This document shows, piece by piece, positions 28,040 through 37,261 of a stretch of DNA of 64,000 nt (the stretch's first letter is position 1; every line of letters starts with the position of its first letter). The notes under the pieces were generated by a model. It did not search any database. It was not told the DNA's origin and worked only from the letters and a program-made list of their open reading frames with translations. Position numbers and translations under genes: made by a program. Location: positions 1 to 64,000 of the forward strand of contig NZ_VTFX01000007.1 of assembly GCF_009192775.1 (NCBI RefSeq), given 5' to 3'. The stretch is from Arthrobacter yangruifuii (GTDB lineage: Bacteria > Actinomycetota > Actinomycetes > Actinomycetales > Micrococcaceae).

Positions 28040-28079
28040 AAGGGCCTTCTCCCGGAAAATTCCGGGGAAGGCCCTTTTG
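28040..28079 (+). terminator. Terminator of the permease operon
   Basis: AAGGGCCTTC pairs with GAAGGCCCTT around an inner CCCGGAA/TTCCGGG stem, followed by TTGTGTT. It closes the receptor-permease unit. Confidence 0.85.
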
Positions 28080-28119
28080 TGTTGTGCGGCCCGGGCAGTT
28101 CCCGGCCCGGCCCGCACAA

Positions 28120-28188
28120 CTCAGCCGCACAGGTTCAGGCACACGGCTCAGTCGCGCCGGTTCAGCCGCACAGCTCAGCCGCGCCGGG
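28120..28188. repeat. 27-bp imperfect tandem repeat
   Basis: Two and a half units begin with CTCAG at 28120, 28147 and 28174. They share CTCAGyCGCrC...GTTCAG cores and run into the 3' end of the TPR-protein gene (stop at 28175). Confidence 0.55.
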
Positions 28189-28738
28189 CGGCGGCGGCGT
28201 CACCGCCGTCGTCACCGTCGTCGTCGTCGAGCGATGCAAGGTATTCCGCGTTGCCGTGCAGTGCCGGCAGATACCGGTGCAGGTCCTCCGAGGAAACATT
28301 CTCTGCGAGCAGGACCAGCAGGGCTGCGAGCGCCGCATTCGCCTTGCCCGCGGCATGCAGGCTCAGCGCCTCGAAGACGCCCAGCGACACCGACCCGGGA
28401 AAGGCCTGCCGGGCGCGGTCAAACACTGCCAGGGACTCCTCCCCGCGGCCGAGCAGCCGCAGGGTGCTGCCGTACTGGAGGTAGCACCGCCGCAGCACGT
28501 CACCCTCCAGCCCCAGGGCCAGCGCCTGCTCGTAGAATCCGGCAGCCGTTTCCTCTTCGCCGGCCGTGTCATAGGCGCCGCCGACTTCGTAGAGGACGCG
28601 GGCGTTACCCGGATACCGGTTCCGTACGTCAAGCAGTGCCGTAATGGTCGGCGCCATGTCCTTCCGGTTCCGGGCCTCGAACAGCCGTTGAAGCTCTGCT
28701 TCCAGGTCCTCCCCGGTCCCCGCCTGCACAGTGTTCAC
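28175..28738 (-). CDS. Tetratricopeptide-repeat protein
   Basis: A 187-residue soluble protein made of helical pairs. TPR-like units are seen at about residues 28-60 (PTITALLDVRNRYPGNARVL), 60-95 (GGAYDTAGEEETAAGFYEQALALG) and 97-130 (YGSTLRLLGRGEESLAVFD). The C terminus is an Asp-rich tail (DDDDGDDGGD) then basic residues. It starts (GTG) 2 bases after the stop of the fused peptide-importer ATPase, so it is very likely co-expressed with it. A role as adaptor or assembly factor for the importer is inference only. Confidence 0.8.
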   Translation of the reverse strand: MNTVQAGTGEDLEAELQRLFEARNRKDMAPTITALLDVRNRYPGNARVLYEVGGAYDTAGEEETAAGFYEQALALGLEGDVLRRCYLQYGSTLRLLGRGEESLAVFDRARQAFPGSVSLGVFEALSLHAAGKANAALAALLVLLAENVSSEDLHRYLPALHGNAEYLASLDDDDGDDGGDAAAARRG

Positions 28739-28740
28739 TG

Positions 28741-30450
28741 CTACGAGGCCAGCTCGCCGTCGATATTGAGCTCGTTGCCCGGGATCGACGCCAGCAGTTT
28801 CCGCGTGTAAGGATGCCGCGGGTTGGAGAAGACTTCCTCCGAGGTGGCCGCCTCCACCAGCTCCCCGTCCTTCATCACGCAGACGTAGTCGGAGATCAGC
28901 CGGACAACCGCCAGGTCATGGGAGATGAAGAGGTAGCTGAGGCCGAACTCGCGCTGCAGGTCCCCCAGCAGCTGCAGGATCTGCGCCTGCACCAGGACAT
29001 CCAGGGCCGAGACCGGCTCATCGCAGACAATCAGCTCGGGTTTCAGCGCCAGGGCACGCGCAATCGCCACGCGCTGCCGCTGCCCGCCCGAGAGCTCCGC
29101 AGGGTAGCGGTGCAGCATCTCCGGCGGCAGGGCCACCTGCTCCATCAGTTCCAGCACCCGACGCCGGCGCTCTGCCTTGTCCCCGCGGCGGTAGGTCTTG
29201 AGCGGCTCCTCCAGGATCCGCTCGATGGTGTACATCGGATCCAGGGAGGAATACGGGTCCTGGAAGATCGGCTGCACCCGCTGCCGGAAATCGCGCAGCT
29301 GGGCCTTGTCCAGGGTGGCGACGTCCATGCCGTCAAAGGTCATGGTTCCGCTGGTGGGTTCAATCAGCTTCAGCAGCATCCGTGCCGTTGTGGTCTTTCC
29401 GGACCCGGACTCCCCCACAATGGCGACGGTACGGCCGCGGGGAATATCCAGGGTGACGTTTTTGGCGGCATAGAAATCGTCGGAGCGGCCGCGGATCTTG
29501 AAGACCTTGGTGAGATCGCGGAATTCAACGATGTTGTCCGGTTCCGTCCCGGCCGGTTCGGCGGCCAGCGTCTGGGCCGGTCCCGCGGATGCCCCGGCCT
29601 TCGGTGCGGCACCGCCGGCAAAGGCACCGGGGCTGAGCCGCACGGCCGCAACGCTGGGGGCGGCACGGACCAGGGACTGGGTATACGGGTGCTGCGGGTC
29701 CTCCAAAAGCTGGCGGGCGGGACCGGTTTCCACCACCTCGCCGCGGTGCATCACCACTAGTTCGGAGGCACGTTCCGCGGCCAGGCCCAGGTCATGGGTG
29801 ATGAGCAGGACGGAGGAGCCGAGTTCCTCGGTCATCCGGTCAATCTGGTCCAGAATGGTCCGCTGGACCGTGACGTCCAGGGCGCTGGTGGGTTCGTCGG
29901 CAATCAGCAGCCGGGGGCGGCACGCAAGGCCAATGGCAATCAGGGCGCGCTGGCGCATACCGCCGGAGAACTCGTGCGGGTACTGCTTGGCGCGCTCGGC
30001 GGCGTTCGGCAGCCCGGCAGCGGTCAGGACCTCCACCACCTTCCGGTCCACGTCCTTGGACGTTGCCATACCGTGAACCAACAGGGTTTCGGCAACCTGG
30101 GTGCCGATCTTGGTGACCGGGTTCAGGTTGGACATGGGGTCCTGCGGCACCAGTCCGATCGACCGGCCGCGGATGGCGCGCATCTTGGACTCCGGAAGGC
30201 CCACCAGTTCCTGGCCGTCGAAACGGATGCTTCCCGAGGCGATGCTGCCGTTGCCCGGCAACAGCCCGATGACAGCCATTGCGGTAGTGGACTTTCCGGA
30301 TCCGGACTCCCCCACAATGGCCAGCGTTTTGCCTGCCGGGAGGGAAAAACCGGCGTCGCGGACGGCGGGGACTTCCCCGTCCATGGTCCGGAAGTTAACA
30401 GCGAGGTTGCTCACCTCGAGCAGCGGCGAATCAGTGGTCAAATCAGTCAT
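28741..30450 (-). CDS. Peptide ABC transporter, fused double ATPase (DppD-DppF-type)
   Basis: A 569-residue protein (start MTDLTTDSPL) with two complete nucleotide-binding domains. Domain 1 (about 10-270) has GESGSGKSTTAM, FSGGMRQRALIA and ADEPTSALDV; domain 2 (about 310-560) has GESGSGKTTTAR, LSGGQRQRVAIA and CDEPVSALDV. Each ends in the oligopeptide-type C-terminal segment (DPQHPYTQSL and NPRHPYTRKLL). A Pro/Ala-rich linker joins them. It would energise both DppBC-type permeases in place of separate DppD and DppF. It is on the minus strand, between the operon it serves and a second receptor gene. Confidence 0.95.
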   Translation of the reverse strand: MTDLTTDSPLLEVSNLAVNFRTMDGEVPAVRDAGFSLPAGKTLAIVGESGSGKSTTAMAVIGLLPGNGSIASGSIRFDGQELVGLPESKMRAIRGRSIGLVPQDPMSNLNPVTKIGTQVAETLLVHGMATSKDVDRKVVEVLTAAGLPNAAERAKQYPHEFSGGMRQRALIAIGLACRPRLLIADEPTSALDVTVQRTILDQIDRMTEELGSSVLLITHDLGLAAERASELVVMHRGEVVETGPARQLLEDPQHPYTQSLVRAAPSVAAVRLSPGAFAGGAAPKAGASAGPAQTLAAEPAGTEPDNIVEFRDLTKVFKIRGRSDDFYAAKNVTLDIPRGRTVAIVGESGSGKTTTARMLLKLIEPTSGTMTFDGMDVATLDKAQLRDFRQRVQPIFQDPYSSLDPMYTIERILEEPLKTYRRGDKAERRRRVLELMEQVALPPEMLHRYPAELSGGQRQRVAIARALALKPELIVCDEPVSALDVLVQAQILQLLGDLQREFGLSYLFISHDLAVVRLISDYVCVMKDGELVEAATSEEVFSNPRHPYTRKLLASIPGNELNIDGELAS

Positions 30451-30575
30451 TTCCCCATCCTGCCCCACTCCGGCCCCATGTGACGCGTGTCTCCCAGCTG
30501 TTTACCGGTTTTTAATCATTTAGAATGAAGAATCACCGAAATATCAGGGATGGAGCGTCCCGGAGGAGTATCACC

Positions 30576-32291
30576 GTGACAAAATCCGGCCGAGCCAAAC
30601 CTGTATCCGGCACTCCGAATTCCGACTCCGGAAACCCGGCCCTTTCCCGGCGTTCCGTTATCCGCGCGGGCGCCGTGGCGGCGGCGTTTATGCTTGCCGG
30701 ATGCACGGCCGAGGCCGCCGACGATTCCCCCTCCGCAGCCCCCACGGCCACCGGTCCGGCCGGCCCCCAGGGCCGCTTCGTTTTTGCTGCTGCGGCACCC
30801 CCCGCGACCCTTGACCCGGCCCTGGCGGCGGACACCGAGTCCTACCGGATCACCCGGCAGGTCCTGGAAGGACTGGTGGGCGTCGATGCCCTGACGTCGG
30901 CCCCCACTCCCCTGCTGGCGAAGAGCTGGACCAAGTCCGAAGACCGCAGGACGTACACCTTTGACCTGCGCCGCGACGTCACCTTCCACGACGGCGAACC
31001 CTTCAACGCGGAGGCGGTCCGCCGGAACTTCGAGCGCTGGTACACCCTGCCGGAATCCGTGCGCAGCGATTCACTCATGTACCGGTCGGTTTTCCGCGGG
31101 TTCTCGGATTCCCCGAAGACCGCTATCTACCGCGAATGCGTGGTGGTGGACGAATACACGGTCCGGGTGGAGCTCAATGAGCCGCTGGACAGCTTTATCC
31201 CCGCCCTTGCCGCTCCGGCATTTGCCATGTCCTCGCCTAAGGCGCTCACGGACGCCGATGCACTCACCCAGGAGCGCAACGGCCGGAAGGTTTCCGCCTA
31301 CGGGGTCTCCCCGGTGGGGACCGGTCCGTTCCGTTTCGTCAGCTGGAACGATGACACCGTGGAACTGGCGGCCTACCCCGGATACTGGGGTGAAGCGGGA
31401 CAGATCGGCACTGTTGTCTTCCGGACCATCGCCAGTCCGGAGGGCCGGCTCCGGGCCCTGAAGAAGGGCGAGGTGGACGGCTATGACCTGGTGACGGTTA
31501 ACGACGTCGGAGACCTGGCCCGCAACGGCCTGCAGATCCAGCAGCGGGACCCCTATTCCATTCTCTATCTGGGAATCAACTCGAGCTTCCCCGGCCTGGA
31601 CGATGTCCTCATGCGCCGGGCGGTTGCCCATGCCATCGACAAGCCGGCCGTCCTGGACGGACTGTTCCTCAACGGCACCAAGCCCGCCAACCAGTTCCTC
31701 CCGGAAAAGCTGGGTCTCACGTCCGACAGCGTCACCAGTTACGGGTACGACGTCGACAAGGCCCGCGAGCTGCTCAAGGAAGCCGGGTATGACGGCCGGG
31801 AGCTGCCGTTCTACTACCCCCGCCGCGTGACCCGCAGCTACCTGCCTACTCCGGAGAAAATCTACGCCAGGCTCAGCAGCCAGCTCACGGCCGCGGGGTT
31901 CAATATCCGCCCCGTCCCCGTGGACTGGTCCCAGGGCTACCTTGAAAAGGTGCAGGGCAAGGAGGACCGGGCCTTCCATCTGCTGGGGCTTGCCGGGAGC
32001 TACGAGGCCGGGGACAACTTCCTCGGAACCCTTTTCGGCCGCTATACCGATGAGTTTTCCTTCAACGACCCGGAAGTTTTCAGCGGTATCGAAAAAGCCC
32101 GGACCCTCACCGAAGGCCAGGAGCAGACGGATGCCTACCGGGGCATCACCGACCGCATTTCCGAGCGCGTTCCGGCCGTTCCGCTCGCCTTCCCCATCTC
32201 GGCCCTGGCGCTGTCTCCGCGGGTGGGCTCCTATCCCACCAGCCCCGTCCTTCATGAAGTCTTCAACCGCGTCAAACTGACGGACAGCTGA
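30576..32291 (+). CDS. Second peptide-type substrate-binding lipoprotein, Tat-type signal
   Basis: A 571-residue SBP family 5 receptor, clearly paralogous to the one at 24267 (shared [23 protein letters not shown] and KPAVLDGLF patterns). I use the GTG at 30576, 7 bases after GGAGGAG, instead of the upstream ATG at 30525. The signal peptide has a twin-arginine motif, SRRSVIRAG, then AAAFMLAGC, so it is probably folded before Tat export and then lipidated, while its paralogue has an ordinary Sec signal. It is monocistronic and divergent from the fused ATPase. It likely offers a second substrate range to the same permeases. Confidence 0.92.
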   Translation: MTKSGRAKPVSGTPNSDSGNPALSRRSVIRAGAVAAAFMLAGCTAEAADDSPSAAPTATGPAGPQGRFVFAAAAPPATLDPALAADTESYRITRQVLEGLVGVDALTSAPTPLLAKSWTKSEDRRTYTFDLRRDVTFHDGEPFNAEAVRRNFERWYTLPESVRSDSLMYRSVFRGFSDSPKTAIYRECVVVDEYTVRVELNEPLDSFIPALAAPAFAMSSPKALTDADALTQERNGRKVSAYGVSPVGTGPFRFVSWNDDTVELAAYPGYWGEAGQIGTVVFRTIASPEGRLRALKKGEVDGYDLVTVNDVGDLARNGLQIQQRDPYSILYLGINSSFPGLDDVLMRRAVAHAIDKPAVLDGLFLNGTKPANQFLPEKLGLTSDSVTSYGYDVDKARELLKEAGYDGRELPFYYPRRVTRSYLPTPEKIYARLSSQLTAAGFNIRPVPVDWSQGYLEKVQGKEDRAFHLLGLAGSYEAGDNFLGTLFGRYTDEFSFNDPEVFSGIEKARTLTEGQEQTDAYRGITDRISERVPAVPLAFPISALALSPRVGSYPTSPVLHEVFNRVKLTDS

Positions 32292-32295
32292 GACC

Positions 32296-32327
32296 GCGGG
32301 GCCCGCGCCCCGAGCCGCGGGCCCCGC
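32296..32327 (+). terminator. Hairpin after the second receptor gene
   Basis: GCGGGGCCCGCG pairs perfectly with CGCGGGCCCCGC (12 bp, 8-base loop), starting 4 bases past the stop. No T run follows, so it is a stabiliser or weak terminator. Confidence 0.6.
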
Positions 32328-32428
32328 CGTCCCCTCGCGCCGGAAGGTTCGTTGCAGCGATAATTTTAGGAAGACCTGTGGTCGGGGATACGCTTCTAGG
32401 GCTAGCGCCCACGCGACTGGAGAACAAG

Positions 32429-33919
32429 TTGACTGCTAATAGCCCGGCGGATAAGTCCGCAACGAAAACTGATGTACTGCTGATCGGCGGCGGCATCATG
32501 AGCGCAACCCTTGGGGCGTTCCTGAAGCAACTCCAGCCGGATTGGGATATTTCCCTCTACGAGCGCCTCGACCGCGCGGGGCTGGAGAGCTCCGACCCCT
32601 GGAACAACGCCGGAACCGGCCATGCCGCGCTGTGCGAGCTGAACTACAGCCCGGCTGCGGCGGACGGTTCCGTTGACCCGGCGAAGGCGGTGGGCATCAA
32701 CGAACAGTTCCAGGTTTCCCGGCAGTTCTGGTCCCACATGGTCTCTGCCGGCCACATCTCCAACAACTTCATCAATCCGCTGCCGCACATGAGCTTCGTC
32801 TGGGGTGACGCGCATTCCGAGTACCTGCGCCGCCGCTACGAGTCGCTGAGCGCCCAGCCCCTGTTCAAGACCATGGAGTTCTCCGAGGATCCGGCCAAGC
32901 TGGCGGAGTGGGCCCCCCTGATCATGGAAGGCCGCGACCCCTCCCAGCGCGTTGCCGCCTCCCGCGTGGTCGGCGGCACCGACGTCGACTTCGGTGCGCT
33001 GACCCGCGAACTGACCGCGTACCTGGGCGCCAACGGCGTGAACATGCACTTCCGGCACGAGGTGGGCGGCGTCACCCGTTCCTCCACCGGCGGCTGGGAC
33101 GTCAAGGTCAAGGACCTGGCCACCGGCACGGCCAGCACCGTAAGCGCCCGCTTCGTGTTCATCGGCGGCGGCGGCGGGGCCCTGCACCTGCTCCAGGCCT
33201 CCGGCATCCCCGAGGGCAAGGGCTTCGGCGGTTTCCCCGTGTCCGGCCAGTTCCTGCGCTCCACGGACGAGTCGATCATCTCCCGCCACAACGCCAAGGT
33301 GTACGGCCAGGCCTCCGTGGGTGCCCCGCCCATGTCGGTGCCGCACCTGGACACCCGCTTCGTCAACGGCCAGCGTTCGCTGCTGTTCGGCCCCTACGGC
33401 GGCTTCTCCCCGAAGTTCCTCAAAACCGGTTCCTACCTGGATCTGCCGCTTTCGGTACGCCCGTCCAACCTCGTGCCGATGCTGGGCGTGGCCAAGGACA
33501 ACATGAGCCTGGTCAAGTACCTCGTCACCGAGGTATTGAAGACCCGCGAAGGCAAAACGGCCGCACTGCAGGAATTCATGCCCACCGCGAAAACCGAAGG
33601 CTGGGACCTCATCACTGCGGGACAGCGCGTCCAGGTCATCAAGAAGGACCCGAAGAAGGGCGGCGTGCTGCAGTTCGGCACCGAACTCATCACCGCAGCG
33701 GACGGCTCCATCGGCGCCCTGCTCGGTGCCTCGCCGGGCGCCTCCACGGCCACGCCGATCATGATCAACCTGCTCAAGCGCGCCTTCCCCCGCCAGTTCG
33801 ACGGCTGGGAACCGAAGATCAAGGAAATGATCCCGGGCTACGGCGTGAAGCTTAACGAGAACGAGCAGCTGGCTGCGGAAATCGAAGCCGATACCAACAA
33901 GGTCCTGGGACTGTCCTAG
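32429..33919 (+). CDS. mqo: Malate:quinone oxidoreductase
   Basis: A membrane-associated FAD enzyme oxidising malate to oxaloacetate and passing electrons to the quinone pool; the main TCA malate-oxidising route in many actinobacteria. FAD-binding motif [17 protein letters not shown] at the N terminus; family segments [33 protein letters not shown] and [13 protein letters not shown]. The frame opens at a GTG (32378), but a TTG at 32429 with GGAGAA 8 bases upstream gives [22 protein letters not shown] (496 residues), closer to known Mqo starts; I use that. Peripheral membrane protein, no TM helix. Confidence 0.95.
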   Translation: MTANSPADKSATKTDVLLIGGGIMSATLGAFLKQLQPDWDISLYERLDRAGLESSDPWNNAGTGHAALCELNYSPAAADGSVDPAKAVGINEQFQVSRQFWSHMVSAGHISNNFINPLPHMSFVWGDAHSEYLRRRYESLSAQPLFKTMEFSEDPAKLAEWAPLIMEGRDPSQRVAASRVVGGTDVDFGALTRELTAYLGANGVNMHFRHEVGGVTRSSTGGWDVKVKDLATGTASTVSARFVFIGGGGGALHLLQASGIPEGKGFGGFPVSGQFLRSTDESIISRHNAKVYGQASVGAPPMSVPHLDTRFVNGQRSLLFGPYGGFSPKFLKTGSYLDLPLSVRPSNLVPMLGVAKDNMSLVKYLVTEVLKTREGKTAALQEFMPTAKTEGWDLITAGQRVQVIKKDPKKGGVLQFGTELITAADGSIGALLGASPGASTATPIMINLLKRAFPRQFDGWEPKIKEMIPGYGVKLNENEQLAAEIEADTNKVLGLS

Positions 33920-33932
33920 CACCCGCTCTCCC

Positions 33933-33971
33933 CGCGGCGCAGGCGGCCCCTGATGGGCGGCCTGCGCCGCG
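33933..33971. terminator. Hairpin between mqo and the RND gene
   Basis: CGCGGCGCAGGC pairs perfectly with GCCTGCGCCGCG (12 bp). It lies 14 bases past the mqo stop and 68 before the RND gene start. Confidence 0.6.
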
Positions 33972-34038
33972 AACCTGCTTTACGACGCCGGCTCTGCGGC
34001 GTCTTCCACCTCCAGTTCGCCCTTCCTAAGGCAGGATC

Positions 34039-37000
34039 ATGGACCGTTTGGCCAAGCTGTCCCTCTCCAACCGGGCGCTCATTGCCCTGATCACGGTTTT
34101 CGTGGCGGTTTTCGGGGTCATTTCGATGGGCTCCCTGAAGCAGGAACTGATCCCGTCGCTGGAGTTTCCCCAGATCAGCGTCATCACCGCCCTGCCCGGA
34201 GCGTCCCCCGAGGTGGTGGACGCGCAGATCAGCGAACCGCTGGAAGGTGCCCTCACCGCCGTCGAAGGCCTTGAATCCTCCTCGGCCACGTCCCGTTCGG
34301 GTATTTCCACGATCGCCCTGACTTTCGCCTACGGGACGGACCTGGACCGGGCCCGCGGGCAGGTGGACCGGGCCATATCCAACTCCCGCCAGCTCCTTCC
34401 CGACGACGCCAATCCGCAGTCGCTGGCAGGAAGCATCAGTGATTTCCCGATTGTCTACCTCGCCGTGTCCTCGGACGAGCCGCTGGCGGAACTCAGCGCG
34501 GACCTGAACCGCCTGACGGTTCCCCGCCTGCAGAAAATCGAGGGGGTCCGGACGGCCGAGGTGACCGGCGGGTCCACCCGGCACGTGGCCATCCTGCCCG
34601 ACAATGCCGCTCTTGCCGCCCAGGGCGTCACCACGTCCGGAATAGTCGACGCGCTGGAGAACAGCGGTGCACTGCTGCCGGCCGGCACGGTGGACGAAGA
34701 AAGCCGCACGCTCTCCATCCAGGTGGGCGCGCCGCTGGACAGCCTGGAGAAAGTCTCCGCCCTGCCGGTGGCGTCCACCAAGGCATCACCGGGCAGTGCC
34801 CCGGTGACCATCGGCGACGTCGCCTCGGTGGACATCACCGAAGACGAATCCACCTCCATCACCCGCACCAACGGCCTGGCCACGCTGGCCGTGTCCATTA
34901 CCAAAACACCGGCCGGCGACACGGTGGGGATTTCCCATGAAGTCACGGATCTCCTCCCGTCCCTGCAGGACGAACTGGGCAACGGCGCCAAGTTCACGGT
35001 GATTTTCGATCAGGCTCCCTTCATTGAAAAATCCATTTCCGATCTGACCACCGAAGGCCTGCTGGGCCTGGGCTTCGCGGTCCTGGTGATCCTGGTCTTC
35101 CTGCTGTCGATCCGCTCCACCCTGGTCACCGCGATTTCCATCCCGCTGTCCCTGCTGGTGACGTTCATCGGGCTGCTGGCCTTCGGATATTCGCTGAACA
35201 TCCTTACCCTCGGTGCGCTGACCATCGCCATCGGGCGGGTGGTGGATGACTCCATCGTCGTGATCGAAAACATCAAGCGGCACCTGGGCTACGGCGAGGA
35301 AAAACGCACCGCCATCCTCACCGCGGTCCGCGAAGTGGCCGGCGCCGTCACCGCCTCCACGCTCACCACGGTGGCCGTGTTTGCCCCCATCGCCTTTGTG
35401 GGCGGGCTGGCCGGCGAGCTGTTCCGCCCCTTCGCCGTCACCACCTCGCTGGCCCTGCTGGCCTCCCTCCTGGTTTCCCTGACGATTGTGCCGGTGCTGG
35501 CCTACTGGTTCCTGAAGTCCTCTCCCCCGGTGGCCGATCCGGAAGCCTTCCGTGCCGAAGCGGAGAAACGCGAAGCACGTTCACTGCTGCAGCGCGGCTA
35601 CCTGCCGATCCTGCGCGGCACCCAGCGGCACCCGGTCTACACCGTGGTTGCCGGACTGGTCATCCTCCTGGCCACCGCCGCCATGACGCCCCTGCTGCCG
35701 ACGAACCTGCTGGGCGACACCGGCCAGAACACCTTCAGCGTCCGTCAGGAGCTGCCGGCAGGCACCTCGCTGGAACGCACCTCCGAGGCGGCGGAACGGG
35801 TGGAGCAGGTCCTGGGAGACATTGACGGCGTGAAGGACGTCCAGGTCACCATGGGCACGTCCACCTCCGGGCTGGGCGCCTTCACCGCGGGCGGCTCCTC
35901 GGTTGCCAACTTCACCGTGATCACCGACGAGGGCGTGGACCAGGTGGCCCTGCGGGAGACCGTCCGCGACGCCGTCGAGAACGTCGACGACGCCGGCACC
36001 GTCACGCTGGGCAGCACCGGCGGCGGCTTCGGCACGTCGAACACGGTGGACATTGCCCTCTCCGCCGGCGACCCGGCCGATCTCCAGCCGGCCAGTGACG
36101 CCTTGGTGGAAGCCATGTCCGATCTTCCCGGCGTTGCGGAGGCCAGCAGCAACCTCTCCTCCTCGCAGCCGGTGGTACAGGTGACCATTGACCGTGCCAA
36201 GGCCGTCGCCGCGGGCCTGAACGAGCAGCAGATCGCGGGACTGGTGGCCTCGACCATTAGTCCGCTGCCTGCCGGCACTGTCCGGCTGGGCACCGATGAC
36301 CTGCCCGTGCTCATCGGCGAAGGCACCCCCATCACCTCCCTGGAGCAGTTGAACGGCATCTTCGTGCCGACCGGCTCCGGTCCCGTTCCCCTGAGCTCCC
36401 TCGCATCGGTGGAAGAGGTCTCCGTGCCGACGTCGGTGTCCTCCTCCGGCGGCGAGCGCACCGCGGTGGTCTCGGTTTCGCCCGACGGTGACAACCTCGG
36501 AGCCACCATTACCGAAGTGCAGTCCCGTCTCGCCGAGGTGGATCTGCCGGCCAGCGTGACCGCCGAGCTCAGCGGTGCCGCCACCCAGCAGAACGAGTCC
36601 TTCACCCAGCTGGGCCTGGCCCTGCTGGCGGCGATCGCTATTGTCTACGTGATCATGGTGGCCACCTTCAAGTCGCTGCTGCAGCCGCTGATCCTGCTGG
36701 TTTCCGTTCCGTTCGCCGCGACCGGAGCCATCCTGCTGCTCCTGGTCAGCGGCATCCCGCTGGGCCTGCCGTCCCTGGTCGGCATGCTGATGCTGGTGGG
36801 CATTGTGGTGACCAACGCCATCGTGCTTATGGACCTGATCAACCAGTACCGGCAGCCGCGCGGCAACGAACCGGGCATGAACGTGGAGGACGCGATCTTC
36901 CGCGGCGCCCGCCAGCGCCTTCGCCCCATCCTCATGACGGCCCTGGCCACCGTGTTCGCCCTGACCCCCATGGCGCTCGGCATTACCGGGGAGGGCGGCT

Positions 37001-37155
37001 TCATTTCCCGTCCGCTGGCGGTGGTGGTGATCGGCGGCCTGATCTCCTCCACGGCCCTGACCCTGATCCTGGTGCCCGTGCTGTACCGGCTGGTGGAAGG
37101 CTCCCGCGAGAAGCGGCAGCAGCGGACGGAAGGTGCCGGGGCAGCCCGCGCCTAG
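34039..37155 (+). CDS. RND-family efflux transporter (HAE/AcrB-like)
   Basis: A 1038-residue proton-driven exporter with the duplicated RND layout: TM1, a large extracytoplasmic domain, TM2-TM6, TM7, a second extracytoplasmic domain and TM8-TM12. The TM4 proton-relay region contains GALTIAIGRVVDDSIVVIEN, with the conserved Asp pair. The C-terminal half has TFKSLLQPLILLVSVPFAATG and GMLMLVGIVVTNAIVLMDL. Its start ribosome site is AAGGCAGGATC. No membrane-fusion protein or outer-membrane channel is nearby, as expected for a Gram-positive, so it probably moves lipophilic substrates across or out of the single membrane. It is monocistronic. Confidence 0.92.
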   Translation: MDRLAKLSLSNRALIALITVFVAVFGVISMGSLKQELIPSLEFPQISVITALPGASPEVVDAQISEPLEGALTAVEGLESSSATSRSGISTIALTFAYGTDLDRARGQVDRAISNSRQLLPDDANPQSLAGSISDFPIVYLAVSSDEPLAELSADLNRLTVPRLQKIEGVRTAEVTGGSTRHVAILPDNAALAAQGVTTSGIVDALENSGALLPAGTVDEESRTLSIQVGAPLDSLEKVSALPVASTKASPGSAPVTIGDVASVDITEDESTSITRTNGLATLAVSITKTPAGDTVGISHEVTDLLPSLQDELGNGAKFTVIFDQAPFIEKSISDLTTEGLLGLGFAVLVILVFLLSIRSTLVTAISIPLSLLVTFIGLLAFGYSLNILTLGALTIAIGRVVDDSIVVIENIKRHLGYGEEKRTAILTAVREVAGAVTASTLTTVAVFAPIAFVGGLAGELFRPFAVTTSLALLASLLVSLTIVPVLAYWFLKSSPPVADPEAFRAEAEKREARSLLQRGYLPILRGTQRHPVYTVVAGLVILLATAAMTPLLPTNLLGDTGQNTFSVRQELPAGTSLERTSEAAERVEQVLGDIDGVKDVQVTMGTSTSGLGAFTAGGSSVANFTVITDEGVDQVALRETVRDAVENVDDAGTVTLGSTGGGFGTSNTVDIALSAGDPADLQPASDALVEAMSDLPGVAEASSNLSSSQPVVQVTIDRAKAVAAGLNEQQIAGLVASTISPLPAGTVRLGTDDLPVLIGEGTPITSLEQLNGIFVPTGSGPVPLSSLASVEEVSVPTSVSSSGGERTAVVSVSPDGDNLGATITEVQSRLAEVDLPASVTAELSGAATQQNESFTQLGLALLAAIAIVYVIMVATFKSLLQPLILLVSVPFAATGAILLLLVSGIPLGLPSLVGMLMLVGIVVTNAIVLMDLINQYRQPRGNEPGMNVEDAIFRGARQRLRPILMTALATVFALTPMALGITGEGGFISRPLAVVVIGGLISSTALTLILVPVLYRLVEGSREKRQQRTEGAGAARA

Positions 37156-37210
37156 CCGGGAGGGCACGAACCGGGGGAATGAACCGGGGCAGTCGGCCGT
37201 TGAGGGGTAG

Positions 37211-37230
37211 GTACATGCGTATGCATATAC
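37211..37230 (+). promoter_or_regulatory. MarR-type operator overlapping the LLM-marR promoter
   Basis: GTACATGCGTATGCATATAC is a 20-bp palindrome with 16 of 20 positions symmetric (half site GTA-ATGC-TA). It overlaps the -10 region of the promoter: TATACT at 37226-37231 (or GCATAT 17 bases after TTGAGG at 37200-37205). It is 32 bases upstream of the LLM gene whose operon encodes a MarR regulator. Confidence 0.6.
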
Positions 37231-37261
37231 TTTAGGAACACCCCAACCTCCGGAGGACACC

